Assembly: GCF_004341085.1 (NCBI RefSeq)
Contig: NZ_SLXW01000004.1
Location: forward strand, 62,001-126,000
Direction: 5' to 3'
DNA: 64,000 nt
Origin: Sphingomonas sp. PP-CE-1G-424
GTDB taxonomy: Bacteria; Pseudomonadota; Alphaproteobacteria; Sphingomonadales; Sphingomonadaceae
In this document: positions 1 to 8,162 of the stretch, one piece after another
Numbering within the stretch: the stretch's first letter is position 1
Layout of the letters: every line of letters begins with the position of its first letter
The notes under the pieces: generated by a model
Databases searched by the model: none
What the model was told of the DNA's origin: nothing
Seen by the model: only the letters and a program-made list of their open reading frames with translations
Translations under genes and position numbers: made by a program

Positions 1-2
1 GC

Positions 3-353
3 GAGGTCCTTTGGGAGTATTGGATCGACGGCTTCGCCGAGGCGATCGCACTACGTCCGAACGCCTGGGAGGCGATGGCCGGCGACCCGGAAAGCGCAGC
101 GCCGTGGTCGCAATTGACGACGCTGATCGCGGTCGCGCGCGAGGAGAGCGAGCTCGACAGCGTGGAGATCAACGCGCTGCAGGACGGTGCCGCGTCGGCG
201 CTGACAGACGCCGTCCAGCTACTGTACGTAGTGCGTACGCGCCTCGCCGGCACGACGTCGCTCGATGCGCTGGCGACGACGGCATCGAAAGTCGGGCGCA
301 ACGATCCGTGCCCTTGCGGGTCGGGGAAAAAGCACAAGCGCTGCTGTGGTTGA
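3..353 (+). CDS. UPF0149/YecA-like protein with SEC-C motif, C-terminal part
   Basis: This is the 3' end of a gene whose start lies before the window; the frame is open from base 3. The visible part begins with a helical stretch around WIDGFAEAI, typical of the UPF0149 (YecA/YgfB) fold, and ends in a SEC-C metal-binding motif, [13 protein letters not shown], that coordinates zinc in SecA and in many otherwise unrelated proteins. The function of UPF0149 proteins is not established; the SEC-C tail suggests metal-dependent binding to protein or nucleic acid. No gene follows for about 290 bases. The family call rests on the motif plus the upstream sequence, and the full length cannot be judged. 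Confidence 0.75.
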   Translation, partial: EVLWEYWIDGFAEAIALRPNAWEAMAGDPESAAPWSQLTTLIAVAREESELDSVEINALQDGAASALTDAVQLLYVVRTRLAGTTSLDALATTASKVGRNDPCPCGSGKKHKRCCG

Positions 354-586
354 TCAGGTCGTAGGCGAAGATATTGCGGCCTGATTACTGGCGAGTCCGC
401 CGACAACCTTGTCGAGCCATCCTGCGGACGAACCGTACGCGATTCCCGTCTGGCCGCTGACACGATGCACCGCTGACAAACGACATGAACGGGCGTCCAC
501 TTTGCGCCCCAGGCCGCGTGCCCCGGATATCCGCTGCGAACCACGTTCTAATATACATTAATAGTACCAGCCAAAACAGCGGCATA

Positions 587-601
587 TGCGAACGATTTGC
601 A
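587..601. promoter_or_regulatory. Putative iron-responsive palindrome upstream of the TonB receptor
   Basis: The 15 bases TGCGAACGATTTGCA form an inverted repeat (TGCGAA / TTTGCA, one mismatch) 45 bases before the receptor start. The half-site resembles the TTGCGAA / TTCGCAA palindrome upstream of fur in this window (36283-36308), though the spacing differs. A Fur-type operator here would fit a ferric-siderophore receptor. This is inference from similarity only. Confidence 0.35.
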
Positions 602-646
602 TTAGCGTAACGTGTCGCGTAGGGGCGTCCCCATTCGGGGGACATC

Positions 647-2803
647 ATGCGGTTTGGGCTTTTCACTCTACTGGCTTTGCCGATCATCGGTACGACCTCG
701 CCGGTTTGCGCGCAGGCGACACTCGCACCGGCGACGGATGATCATGACGCTCGGCCTTCGGACGCGCCTGCGGATATCATCGTCAGTGCGACCCGCAGCA
801 TCCTGCCGCCCAACGCGCTGCCGCTGACGATCGACGTGATCGATCGTGCGGCGCTGGATCAGCAGGTCGCGATCGGCGGGTCGGTGGTCGATGCGGTGTC
901 GAACCTGACGCCGTCCTTCTCGCCGACGCGGCAGAAGCTGTCGGGCGCGGGCGAGACGTTGCGCGGGCGCTCGCCGCTCTATGCGATCAACGGCATCCCG
1001 CAGTCGACGCCGCTGCGCGATGGATCGCGCGACGGCTTCACGATCGATCCGTTCTTCATCGACCGCGTCGAATTGATCTACGGTTCGAACGCGTTGCAGG
1101 GGATCGGCGGCACCGGCGGGATCGTCAACCAGGTGACCGTGCAGCCGCCGCGCACCGAAGGTCTGTCGGGCCGCGCGCTGGTGCAGGGGACGACCGATAC
1201 CGGCTTCAGCGGCGACGGCAAGGGCGGCAAGGTCGCCGGGCTGCTCGCGTGGAAATCGGGGCGCTTCGACGTCATGGCGGGCGGTGCATACGACAAGCGC
1301 GGTGCGTTCTACGACGGCCACGGCAACCGCGTCGGCACCGACCTGACGCAGGGCGAGACGCAGAATTCGCGCAGCTGGTCGATGTTCGCGCGCGCTGGCT
1401 ATGCGCTGACCGACACCGCACGGATCGACCTGATCGCCAACCGGTTCGAGCTGAAGGGCGGCAGCAATTACATCGCCAGCAACGGTAATTTCCGCACGAA
1501 CCTGCCGACCACGTCGGTGCGCGGAACACCGCCGGGTGATCCGGCCGAGAACCGCACCGAGAGCATCGCGCTGTCGCTGACCGATCCCGATCTGTGGGGC
1601 GGTAATCTCGTGACGCAGGTCTTCTTCAACCGGTCGCGCGATACGTTCGGCGGCGAGGTCGCGCCGATCGCGACGTTCCAGGACGTGCGGCTCGCGCCGG
1701 TTGGCACGCTGTTCGACCAGTCGCAGAACCGCTCGCGCAAATATGGCGGCAAGTTCAGTTACGAGCGTGCCGTCCCCGGCTTCGAGGCGCTGACCGCGAC
1801 GCTCGGCTTCGACGCGCTATACGATCGCACCGAGCAGCGCCTGATCACGACCGACCGCGTCTGGGTCCCGCCCGCCGACTTCCGCAGCCTCGCCCCGTTC
1901 GGGCAGGTCAACCTCGCGCTGTTCGACAAGGTCGTCCGGATCGCCGGCGGTGCACGGTACGAGAATGTGAAGATCGTCATCGACGACTACACCACGCTCG
2001 CCTCGTACGGCAGCCACGCGGTCGCGGGCGGCAGCCCGAGCTTCAGCAAGGCGCTGTTCAACGGCGGCGTCATTGTCGAGCCGATCCCCGGCATCCGCGC
2101 CTATGGCAGCTATGCGCAGGGCTTTACGGTGCCCGACGTCGGCCGCATCTCGCGCGCGATCAGCCGCGACGGGGTCGACCTCGACAGCTATGTCGACATC
2201 GCGCCGATCGTGTCGAACAACCGTGAGTTGGGCGTCGAGGTGAAGCGCGGACCGATGAACGCGAGCGCGACCTATTTCTGGTCGACCAGCACGCGCGGAC
2301 AGGTGCTGGTATTCACCGGCGGCGCCTACGAGGCACAGCGCCAGCGCGTCGAGATCCAGGGCATCGAGGTCAATCTGGAGGCGCGGATGCCGCTGCCGGG
2401 GCTAACTCTGTCGACCGGGTTTGCGCATCTGGTCGGCCGCACCGACTCGAACGATGACGGCAAGGTCGATATCGATCTGGACGGCGCGAACATCTCGCCC
2501 GATCGCCTCAACCTCGCGGCGAGCTATGTCCGCGGCAAGGTGTCCGCCCGCGTGCAGCAGCAATTCTACCTCGCGCGCAAATATGCCGGGCTGCCCGCCG
2601 CAAACGACTTCAGCGGCTACAATATTACCGACGCGAGCATACGATATGCCTTGCCCGTCGGCGCGCTGACGCTGAGCGCGCAGAACATCTTCGACCATTT
2701 CTATATCGATTATTACAGCGACACGGTGCGGCCGACCGACAACGCGCACTTCTTCTCCGGGCGCGGGCGCAATTTCACGCTCGGCTGGGACGTGCGGTTC
2801 TAG
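647..2803 (+). CDS. TonB-dependent outer-membrane receptor (probably ferric siderophore)
   Basis: This 718-residue protein has a signal peptide (residues 1 to about 23, ending at CAQ), a plug domain with the usual features (ADIIVSATRS near residue 42, then LRGRSPLYAINGIPQ and VELIYGSNALQG) and a long beta-barrel rich in aromatic strands that ends in a terminal phenylalanine (WDVRF). Such receptors import large ligands across the outer membrane using TonB energy. The length is typical. A gggga Shine-Dalgarno sequence sits just before the start. The next gene, one base downstream, encodes a PepSY transmembrane protein, a partner often found with siderophore receptors, so iron uptake is the likeliest role. 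The substrate cannot be read from sequence. A sugar ligand linked to the nearby fucose genes is possible but less likely. Confidence 0.88.
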   Translation: MRFGLFTLLALPIIGTTSPVCAQATLAPATDDHDARPSDAPADIIVSATRSILPPNALPLTIDVIDRAALDQQVAIGGSVVDAVSNLTPSFSPTRQKLSGAGETLRGRSPLYAINGIPQSTPLRDGSRDGFTIDPFFIDRVELIYGSNALQGIGGTGGIVNQVTVQPPRTEGLSGRALVQGTTDTGFSGDGKGGKVAGLLAWKSGRFDVMAGGAYDKRGAFYDGHGNRVGTDLTQGETQNSRSWSMFARAGYALTDTARIDLIANRFELKGGSNYIASNGNFRTNLPTTSVRGTPPGDPAENRTESIALSLTDPDLWGGNLVTQVFFNRSRDTFGGEVAPIATFQDVRLAPVGTLFDQSQNRSRKYGGKFSYERAVPGFEALTATLGFDALYDRTEQRLITTDRVWVPPADFRSLAPFGQVNLALFDKVVRIAGGARYENVKIVIDDYTTLASYGSHAVAGGSPSFSKALFNGGVIVEPIPGIRAYGSYAQGFTVPDVGRISRAISRDGVDLDSYVDIAPIVSNNRELGVEVKRGPMNASATYFWSTSTRGQVLVFTGGAYEAQRQRVEIQGIEVNLEARMPLPGLTLSTGFAHLVGRTDSNDDGKVDIDLDGANISPDRLNLAASYVRGKVSARVQQQFYLARKYAGLPAANDFSGYNITDASIRYALPVGALTLSAQNIFDHFYIDYYSDTVRPTDNAHFFSGRGRNFTLGWDVRF

Positions 2804-2804
2804 C

Positions 2805-3884
2805 ATGGCGTTGCTCGATACGCTGCACCGCTGGGCTGGCGGGTTCCTGGGCCTAGTCCTCGCGTTGTTCGGGCTGACCGGCGCGATCCTGGTGCACCGC
2901 GATGCGTGGATCATGCTGCCGCATGCCGGCGACGCGCAGATCCAGAGCACGCGCATCCTCGCCGCGACCACCGAGCGGTTGATGGCGGACCCCGCGAACC
3001 GGCCGCAGAGCATCACCTTTGCCAACGCCAATCTCGGGCTCGACCGGCTCGATTTCGGCAAGGGGGCAGGGGCCTATACCGATCAGGCGGGCACGATCGT
3101 CAGCCAGTGGCAGAGCCAATGGGCGCGGCCTGAATTGTGGCTGTTCGACCTGCATCATCATCTGTTTTCGGGCGACACCGGCGAGACGATCATCGGCATA
3201 GCGGGCGTGGCGGGGCTGTTCTTCGTGATCACGGGGACGATCCTGTGGTGGCGGACGCGCAAGACGTTCGCATTCCGTCTGGTACCCAAGCGTCTCAGTC
3301 GTCCGGCGATCGTCCGGCACCACCGCGATCTGGGGATCGTCGCGGCACCGTTGCTGATCCTGTCGCTGCTGACGGGCGCGACGCTGGTGTTCCGGCCGAT
3401 CAGCGCACTGTTCCTCGGCCCCAGCGCACCGGCGACGATCGACGCGGCATTGAAGCCGCCGAAGGGGCCCAAGGTCGCTCTGGCCGACCACCTCGACTGG
3501 CAGGGCATGGTCATCGCGGCGCGCGCGCGCTTTCCCGACGCCGAACTGCGCAGCCTGTCGCTGCCGCGCAAGGAAAGCGGGCTCATCACGATCCGCATGA
3601 AGCGGCCGCAGGAATGGCTGCCGAACGGGCGGACGACGCTGTGGTTCGCGGCCGATGACGGCCGGCTGATCGGCGCACGTGATGCAGCGTCGCTGTCGAA
3701 CGTCGTCGCCGCCTACAACATCCTGTATCCGCTCCACGCCGCCAAGGTCGGCGGGCTCGGCTACCGCCTTGTGATGACGCTGTCGGGGCTCGTTCTCGGC
3801 CTGCTCGGGACGTTGAGCGTCTGGAGCTTCTGGTTCAAACGGCCTGCGCGGACGAAGGTGCGGGACAAGGGCAGCGCCCGATAA
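2805..3884 (+). CDS. PepSY-associated transmembrane protein
   Basis: This 359-residue inner-membrane protein has a first helix at about residues 10-30 (GFLGLVLALFGLTGAILVH), a second near 130-150 (GIAGVAGLFFVITGTILWW), a third near 175-195 and a last one near 325-345. Periplasmic PepSY-like segments lie between them. Histidine pairs (LHHHL, HHRD) lie at membrane edges, as in the family often annotated as PepSY-associated or reductase-like. These proteins commonly accompany TonB receptors and may reduce ferric siderophores; that role is inferred. It is translationally close to the receptor (start one base after its stop), so the two are probably one operon. Confidence 0.82.
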   Translation: MALLDTLHRWAGGFLGLVLALFGLTGAILVHRDAWIMLPHAGDAQIQSTRILAATTERLMADPANRPQSITFANANLGLDRLDFGKGAGAYTDQAGTIVSQWQSQWARPELWLFDLHHHLFSGDTGETIIGIAGVAGLFFVITGTILWWRTRKTFAFRLVPKRLSRPAIVRHHRDLGIVAAPLLILSLLTGATLVFRPISALFLGPSAPATIDAALKPPKGPKVALADHLDWQGMVIAARARFPDAELRSLSLPRKESGLITIRMKRPQEWLPNGRTTLWFAADDGRLIGARDAASLSNVVAAYNILYPLHAAKVGGLGYRLVMTLSGLVLGLLGTLSVWSFWFKRPARTKVRDKGSAR

Positions 3885-4061
3885 GCGGGTTAGGCTCGTT
3901 CTTCCAAGGTTTCTCGGTCGAACGGTCTAGTCAGCAAGGCGCCGATGCTGCCAATAGGGCGCAACTTTCCGCAGCGAAGGCGTCCGTGGTCGGATTGGAT
4001 GAAGCGTTGCGGCATGCTGGAATGCCGCGATACTATCGAGAAACTCGTAAGGGAGACCGCG

Positions 4062-5474
4062 GTGAGCAGCTCGAAAAAGTCCATGCGGCGCACACTTGTG
4101 CTGCTGTCTGCGATCGGCCTGTCCAGTAGCGTTTTCGCACAATCGGCCGTCACCCCGCCGTCCGCGCCTGAAGCCAGTGCGAGCGCTGCGGCGGCCCCAG
4201 CGTATACGCCGACCGTCGCCAATCTCGAGGCCCGCCGGTGGTTCCAGGATGCGAAGTTCGGCGTGTTCCTGCACTGGGGGCTGTACAGCGAGCTCGGCGG
4301 CGGTGGTTCGCCGGGGCTGGCCGAGTGGATCATGCAGGAGAACAAGATTCCGGCCGACAAATACGCGCGGCTGGCCAAGTTCTTCAATCCGGCGAATTTC
4401 GATGCGGATGCCTGGGTCGGATCGTTCAAGGCTGCGGGCGCGCGCTACATCGTCGTCACCAGCAAGCATCACGACGGCTTCGCGATGTTCGACAGCACGG
4501 TCTCGCCGTACAACGTGGTCAAGGCGACGCCGTTCGCGCGGGATCCGATCGCCGAACTGGCGGCCGCATGCCGACGGCAGGGCGTGAAGCTGTTCTTCTA
4601 TTATTCGCAGCTCGACTGGCACAATCCCGACTATTTCCCGCGCGGGCAGACGGGACATGCGACCGGACGACCGGAGTCCGGCGATTGGCAAAAATATCTC
4701 GATTATCAGGATGCGCAGCTGCGCGAGCTGCTGACCCGCTACGGCCCGATCGGCGGCATCTGGTTCGATGGCTGGTGGGACCAGGAGAAGACGCCACTGC
4801 GCGATCGCTGGCGGCTCGACCGGACCTATCGCCTGATCCACGCGCTGCAACCCGCCGCGCTGATCGTCAACAACCACCATCACGCGCCTTTCCCAGGCGA
4901 GGATTACCAGACCTTCGAGCGCGACCTGCCCGGGCAGAACACAATGGGCTACAGCGACCCGTCGGTGGTCGGCACACTGCCGCTCGAGATGTCGGAGACG
5001 ATGAACGGCAGCTGGGGATTCAACCTTGTCGACGACAAGTACAAGTCGCCCGAAACGCTGGTGCGCACGCTGGTCGGGGCGGCGGGACGCAACGCCAATT
5101 TCCTGCTCAACACCGGACCCATGCCGAACGGCGAGATCCAGCCTGAAAACCTGGCGACCTTCCGTACGATCGGCGAATGGATGACCGCGCACGGCAAGGC
5201 CATCTACGGCACGCGCGGCGGGCCGATCGCGCCGGGGGACTGGGGCGTCACCACGCAGCGTGGCAAGACGGTGTATGTCCATCTGATGCGCGCGCACGAC
5301 GGGCGGGTCACGCTGCCGATCGATGCGCCGATGCGGGGCAGGGTCGCGTCCGCCCGGCTGTTCGACGGCGGGGAACCGGTAAAGGTCACGGCGGGCAAGC
5401 GCCGGATCGAACTGTCGGGTCTGCCGCCGCTGGGCAAGGCGTGGGACCAGATCGTCGCGCTGGAATTGCGCTAA
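4062..5474 (+). CDS. Alpha-L-fucosidase, GH29 family, exported
   Basis: This glycoside hydrolase releases L-fucose from fucosides. The proposed GTG start at 4062 follows an aagggag ribosome site with 6-base spacing and gives 470 residues with a signal peptide ending at VFAQ; a longer frame begins at 3945 and an internal ATG lies at 4083. GH29 hallmarks are visible: FGVFLHWGLYS near the N terminus, YIVVTSKHHDGFAMF, and GGIWFDGWWD, in which Asp236 is the expected catalytic nucleophile. A beta-sandwich-like tail follows after about residue 390. The protein probably acts in the periplasm or outside. It feeds the fucose catabolic operon that starts 2-3 kb downstream. Specificity for particular fucosyl linkages cannot be told. 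Confidence 0.9.
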   Translation: MSSSKKSMRRTLVLLSAIGLSSSVFAQSAVTPPSAPEASASAAAAPAYTPTVANLEARRWFQDAKFGVFLHWGLYSELGGGGSPGLAEWIMQENKIPADKYARLAKFFNPANFDADAWVGSFKAAGARYIVVTSKHHDGFAMFDSTVSPYNVVKATPFARDPIAELAAACRRQGVKLFFYYSQLDWHNPDYFPRGQTGHATGRPESGDWQKYLDYQDAQLRELLTRYGPIGGIWFDGWWDQEKTPLRDRWRLDRTYRLIHALQPAALIVNNHHHAPFPGEDYQTFERDLPGQNTMGYSDPSVVGTLPLEMSETMNGSWGFNLVDDKYKSPETLVRTLVGAAGRNANFLLNTGPMPNGEIQPENLATFRTIGEWMTAHGKAIYGTRGGPIAPGDWGVTTQRGKTVYVHLMRAHDGRVTLPIDAPMRGRVASARLFDGGEPVKVTAGKRRIELSGLPPLGKAWDQIVALELR

Positions 5475-5520
5475 CCCGTGATGCGCGCCGACCCGGTTTT
5501 GCTACTGCCGGCGCGTCGCC

Positions 5521-6327
5521 TCAGGCGTCGCGCGGCGGCTGCCACCCCAATGCGACCGAGATGCGCTGGCCGGTCTGCTTGAGTTCGGCACACGCGTCTT
5601 CGATCGAGACGAGTTGCGAGCCGTCGAGCAACTCCAGGAACGGCACCGTCAGCGCCGCGAGCAGCTCGCCATCGAAGCCGAAGATCGGGCAGCTGATATC
5701 GGTCACGCCGCGCGTCACCGGGCTTTCGCGCAGACCGTGGCCCTGCGCGCGAACCTGCCGGAGCGTCTTGGCCAGGGCGGCGTGCCCGACCGGCTCCTTG
5801 CGCAGCGCGGAGGCGCGCGCGAGCAGTCGTTCGGCCGCATCCTCGGGCGTGAAGGCCAGGATGACGCTGCCCGAGCAACTGCGCACCAGATCGATCGACG
5901 CACCGACGCGCAGCGCGAAGCCGCGCACGCCGGGGTTTTCCTCGCGCGCGATGACGAGCCCTTCGGCGCGTTGCACCACGACGAGATGACAGGACTGGCC
6001 GATCGCGGCGGCGAGCATCTGCATCTCGGGCTGCGCGGTGACGACCAGCTTGCGCGCAGGTGTGGCGCGATAGGCGACGTCGAGGAACTTGTAGGTCACG
6101 GTGTAGCGATCGGTGACCTTCGATTTCTGCAGATAGCCGGCTTCTTCCATGACCACGACGATACGGAACAGCTCGCCGAGCGAGCGTTGCAGCGCGGTCG
6201 CCATCTCGCTCGCCAGCAGCCCCTGCGGGTTGTTGGCGAGAAGTTCGATGATCAGGAACGCCTTGTCGAGCGCGGGCGCATTGTAATTGCCCTTGCGCTG
6301 CGCCGCGTCCCCCTCCTGCTTCGCCAT
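5521..6327 (-). CDS. IclR-family transcriptional regulator of the fucose locus
   Basis: This 268-residue protein has an N-terminal winged helix-turn-helix (residues about 20-80, with ALDKAFLIIELLANNPQGLL and SEMATALQRS) and a C-terminal IclR effector-binding domain (GQSCHLVVV, GVTDISCPIFGFDG). The start at 6327 has a gagga ribosome site; the frame runs 54 bases further upstream. IclR proteins usually bind a catabolic intermediate and control the neighbouring pathway. Its position beside the dehydrogenase and the divergent mutarotase promoter makes it the likely fucose-locus regulator. The repeated motif at 7461-7551 is a candidate operator. The effector is unknown; fuconate or 2-keto-3-deoxyfuconate are guesses. 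Confidence 0.85.
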   Translation of the reverse strand: MAKQEGDAAQRKGNYNAPALDKAFLIIELLANNPQGLLASEMATALQRSLGELFRIVVVMEEAGYLQKSKVTDRYTVTYKFLDVAYRATPARKLVVTAQPEMQMLAAAIGQSCHLVVVQRAEGLVIAREENPGVRGFALRVGASIDLVRSCSGSVILAFTPEDAAERLLARASALRKEPVGHAALAKTLRQVRAQGHGLRESPVTRGVTDISCPIFGFDGELLAALTVPFLELLDGSQLVSIEDACAELKQTGQRISVALGWQPPRDA

Positions 6328-6431
6328 CGTTTCCTCGCCCCCCGTTCTGGCGTTGATGTCTAGCCGCAACCGCCCCGCCAAGGAAGCGCGCGGGCAGGGC
6401 GCGGTCTCCGGCTCTCAATCCATTCGGGAAC

Positions 6432-7445
6432 TCAGATGGTGACGATCGCCTTCAACACATCCTCCTGTCGGGCGATCAGCGCCGGGATCGCGAGAGGCGA
6501 ATCGTCGAGATCGACCCGGTCGGTCAGGAACCGGTCGGCCGGCACAGAGCCGTTGCGGATCGACGCGATGACATGGTCGAAATCCGCCGCGAGCGCGTTG
6601 CGGCTGGCGAGCAGGGTCGTCTCGCGCTTGTGGAATTCGGGGTCGGGGAAGACCAGATCGTCGAGGCACAGGCCCACCAGCACATAGGTGCCGGCGTTGG
6701 CGACGTTGAACAGGCCCGCCTTCATCGCCTGGCTGCTGCCCGTCGCGTCGAACACATAGTCGAACATCTCGCCGTCCGTTCGATCCGCCAGCGCGGCGGT
6801 CGCATCCGGGCCGGCAACGACGCCGTCATCGAAACCGAACCGCTCCGCTGCGGTCGCGAGACGCTTTGCGCTGCGATCCAGCAGCGTGACGGAGCCGGCG
6901 CCGGCGATCCGCGCGAACAGCGCGCAGCCGATGCCGATCGGTCCCGCCCCGGTGACCAGCACCCGCGTGCCCGGTTCGATCGCGGCACGGCGGACCGCGT
7001 GCGCGCCGATCGCGAGGAATTCGACCATCGCCGCCTGATCGACGGTGAGGCCCTCGGTCGTCACGATCGAACCGACCGGCACCGCGAGAAATTCGGTCAT
7101 GCCGCCATCGGCGTGCACGCCGAGCACGCTGATCCGCGCGCAGCAATTGGGCCGCCCCCGCCGGCACGCGACGCAGGTGCCGCACGCGATGTAGGGATTG
7201 ACCGTCACGATCTGGCCGAGTGTCAGCCCGCTGTCCGCAGGCGCCTCGATCACCTCGCCGGCGAGTTCGTGGCCGATCAGGCGGGGATAGGTGAAGAACG
7301 GCTGGCTGCCGTCGAAGATATGATAGTCGGTGCCACAGATCCCGACCCGCCGCATCCGCAGCAGTACCTGACCCTCCCCGCGCTGGGGCGCCGGCCGGTC
7401 TTCTATCCGCGCCGCGTTGGGCGCCGTGCAGACCAATGCCTTCAT
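6432..7445 (-). CDS. Zinc-dependent alcohol dehydrogenase (MDR family)
   Basis: This 337-residue medium-chain dehydrogenase has the catalytic-zinc motif CGTDYH and GHELAGEV, four structural-zinc cysteines (CGTCVACRRGRPNCC) and a Rossmann nucleotide site (VTGAGPIGIGCA). The start at 7445 is preceded by ggagga. It resembles sorbitol, threonine and L-galactonate-type polyol or sugar-acid dehydrogenases. It lies next to the IclR gene and diverges from the mutarotase, so it is probably induced with the fucose genes. The six chemical steps from fucose to pyruvate are already covered by other genes, so its substrate is open: a second sugar such as L-galactose or D-arabinose, lactaldehyde, or an alternative entry step. 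Confidence 0.85.
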   Translation of the reverse strand: MKALVCTAPNAARIEDRPAPQRGEGQVLLRMRRVGICGTDYHIFDGSQPFFTYPRLIGHELAGEVIEAPADSGLTLGQIVTVNPYIACGTCVACRRGRPNCCARISVLGVHADGGMTEFLAVPVGSIVTTEGLTVDQAAMVEFLAIGAHAVRRAAIEPGTRVLVTGAGPIGIGCALFARIAGAGSVTLLDRSAKRLATAAERFGFDDGVVAGPDATAALADRTDGEMFDYVFDATGSSQAMKAGLFNVANAGTYVLVGLCLDDLVFPDPEFHKRETTLLASRNALAADFDHVIASIRNGSVPADRFLTDRVDLDDSPLAIPALIARQEDVLKAIVTI

Positions 7446-7460
7446 TGCTTCCTCCACTAT

Positions 7461-7551
7461 GTCGTTCTGCGTCGCTGGGTCGTTCTGCGTCGCTGGTCGC
7501 GCGCCGAGGGCAGGGCGCCTGCTCCACAACGACCGGCTGATTGACGCAGAA
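7461..7551. promoter_or_regulatory. Repeated motif in divergent promoter of the fucose locus
   Basis: The 18-base unit gtcgttctgcgtcgctgg occurs twice in tandem (7461-7478 and 7479-7496). Its core reappears inverted as gacgcagaa at 7543-7551. All three copies lie in the 182-base gap between the minus-strand dehydrogenase and the plus-strand mutarotase. Repeated sites in such a gap are expected for a local regulator, here most simply the IclR protein. No binding evidence exists. Confidence 0.4.
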
Positions 7552-7627
7552 TGAGACCCGCCTATCATATGTGCAATCGAAATTCGAGTTTCCGGTTATA
7601 GTCGTCGCCGGAATTGAGGAGAGAAAA

Positions 7628-7972
7628 ATGTCTCGTCGCGTGTGTTTCGCGCTCGATCTCGTCGATGATGCGGATCTGATCGCCGACTATGAGCGGGCGC
7701 ATGCGCCGGGCGCGGTCTGGCCCGAGGTGACGCGGGGTATCCGCGACAAGGGTTTCACCGACATGGAAATATGGCGTGTCGGCGATCGTCTGGTGATGAT
7801 CGCGCAGGTGTCCGACGACTGGCCACGCGACCTCGATGCCGAGGGAAGGGCGATCGATGCGCGCTGGGAGGCGGCGATGGATCGCTTCCAACGCCCGCTG
7901 TCGTGCGCCGGTGACGGGGAAAAATGGGTCCCGATGCGCCGCATATATTCGCTTGGCGACCAAGCCGGCTAG
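7628..7972 (+). CDS. L-fucose/L-rhamnose mutarotase (RhaM family)
   Basis: This 114-residue protein belongs to the RhaM/DUF718 family (COG3254). It interconverts the alpha and beta anomers of 6-deoxyhexoses so that the dehydrogenase receives the right form. Visible family features are RVCFALDLVDD at the N terminus, a conserved histidine in YERAHAPGAVWPEV, and the tail around KWVPMRRIYSL. Length is close to the usual 105-115. A gaggagag ribosome site precedes the ATG. It diverges from the zinc dehydrogenase and precedes the fucP operon by about 190 bases. In this context fucose is a likelier substrate than rhamnose. Confidence 0.85.
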   Translation: MSRRVCFALDLVDDADLIADYERAHAPGAVWPEVTRGIRDKGFTDMEIWRVGDRLVMIAQVSDDWPRDLDAEGRAIDARWEAAMDRFQRPLSCAGDGEKWVPMRRIYSLGDQAG

Positions 7973-8082
7973 CGGGCGCCGTCGACGGGATCCGCGCATC
8001 CCGTGGGCGTGGTCTCCGGGGAAGAGGTTGCCAAAGGCGAGGCGCTCGGTTAGCTCTCGCTCGTGAAAATATGATCTCGCAT

Positions 8083-8110
8083 GTGTGGGGACAGTCGTTT
8101 GCTGTCACAC
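8083..8110. promoter_or_regulatory. Imperfect inverted repeat upstream of fucP
   Basis: Arms GTGT (8083-8086) plus GACAG (8090-8094) pair with CTGTC (8102-8106) plus ACAC (8107-8110), with a 3-base offset between the two blocks. It sits about 50 bases before the permease start, in the only sizeable gap of the fucose operon. It could be an operator or part of the leader; the sequence alone does not decide. Confidence 0.3.
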
Positions 8111-8162
8111 GTTTATCGATGGCCTGACGCGGCGTCGCAACGATCGAGACTGGAGAGACAGG

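Noticed and set aside
647..3884. TonB receptor as the uptake system for fucosides of the adjacent GH29 locus
   Set aside because: A PepSY partner directly downstream and the upstream Fur-like site favour iron; the fucosidase has its own start and regulator is on the other side. Not excluded, but unsupported.
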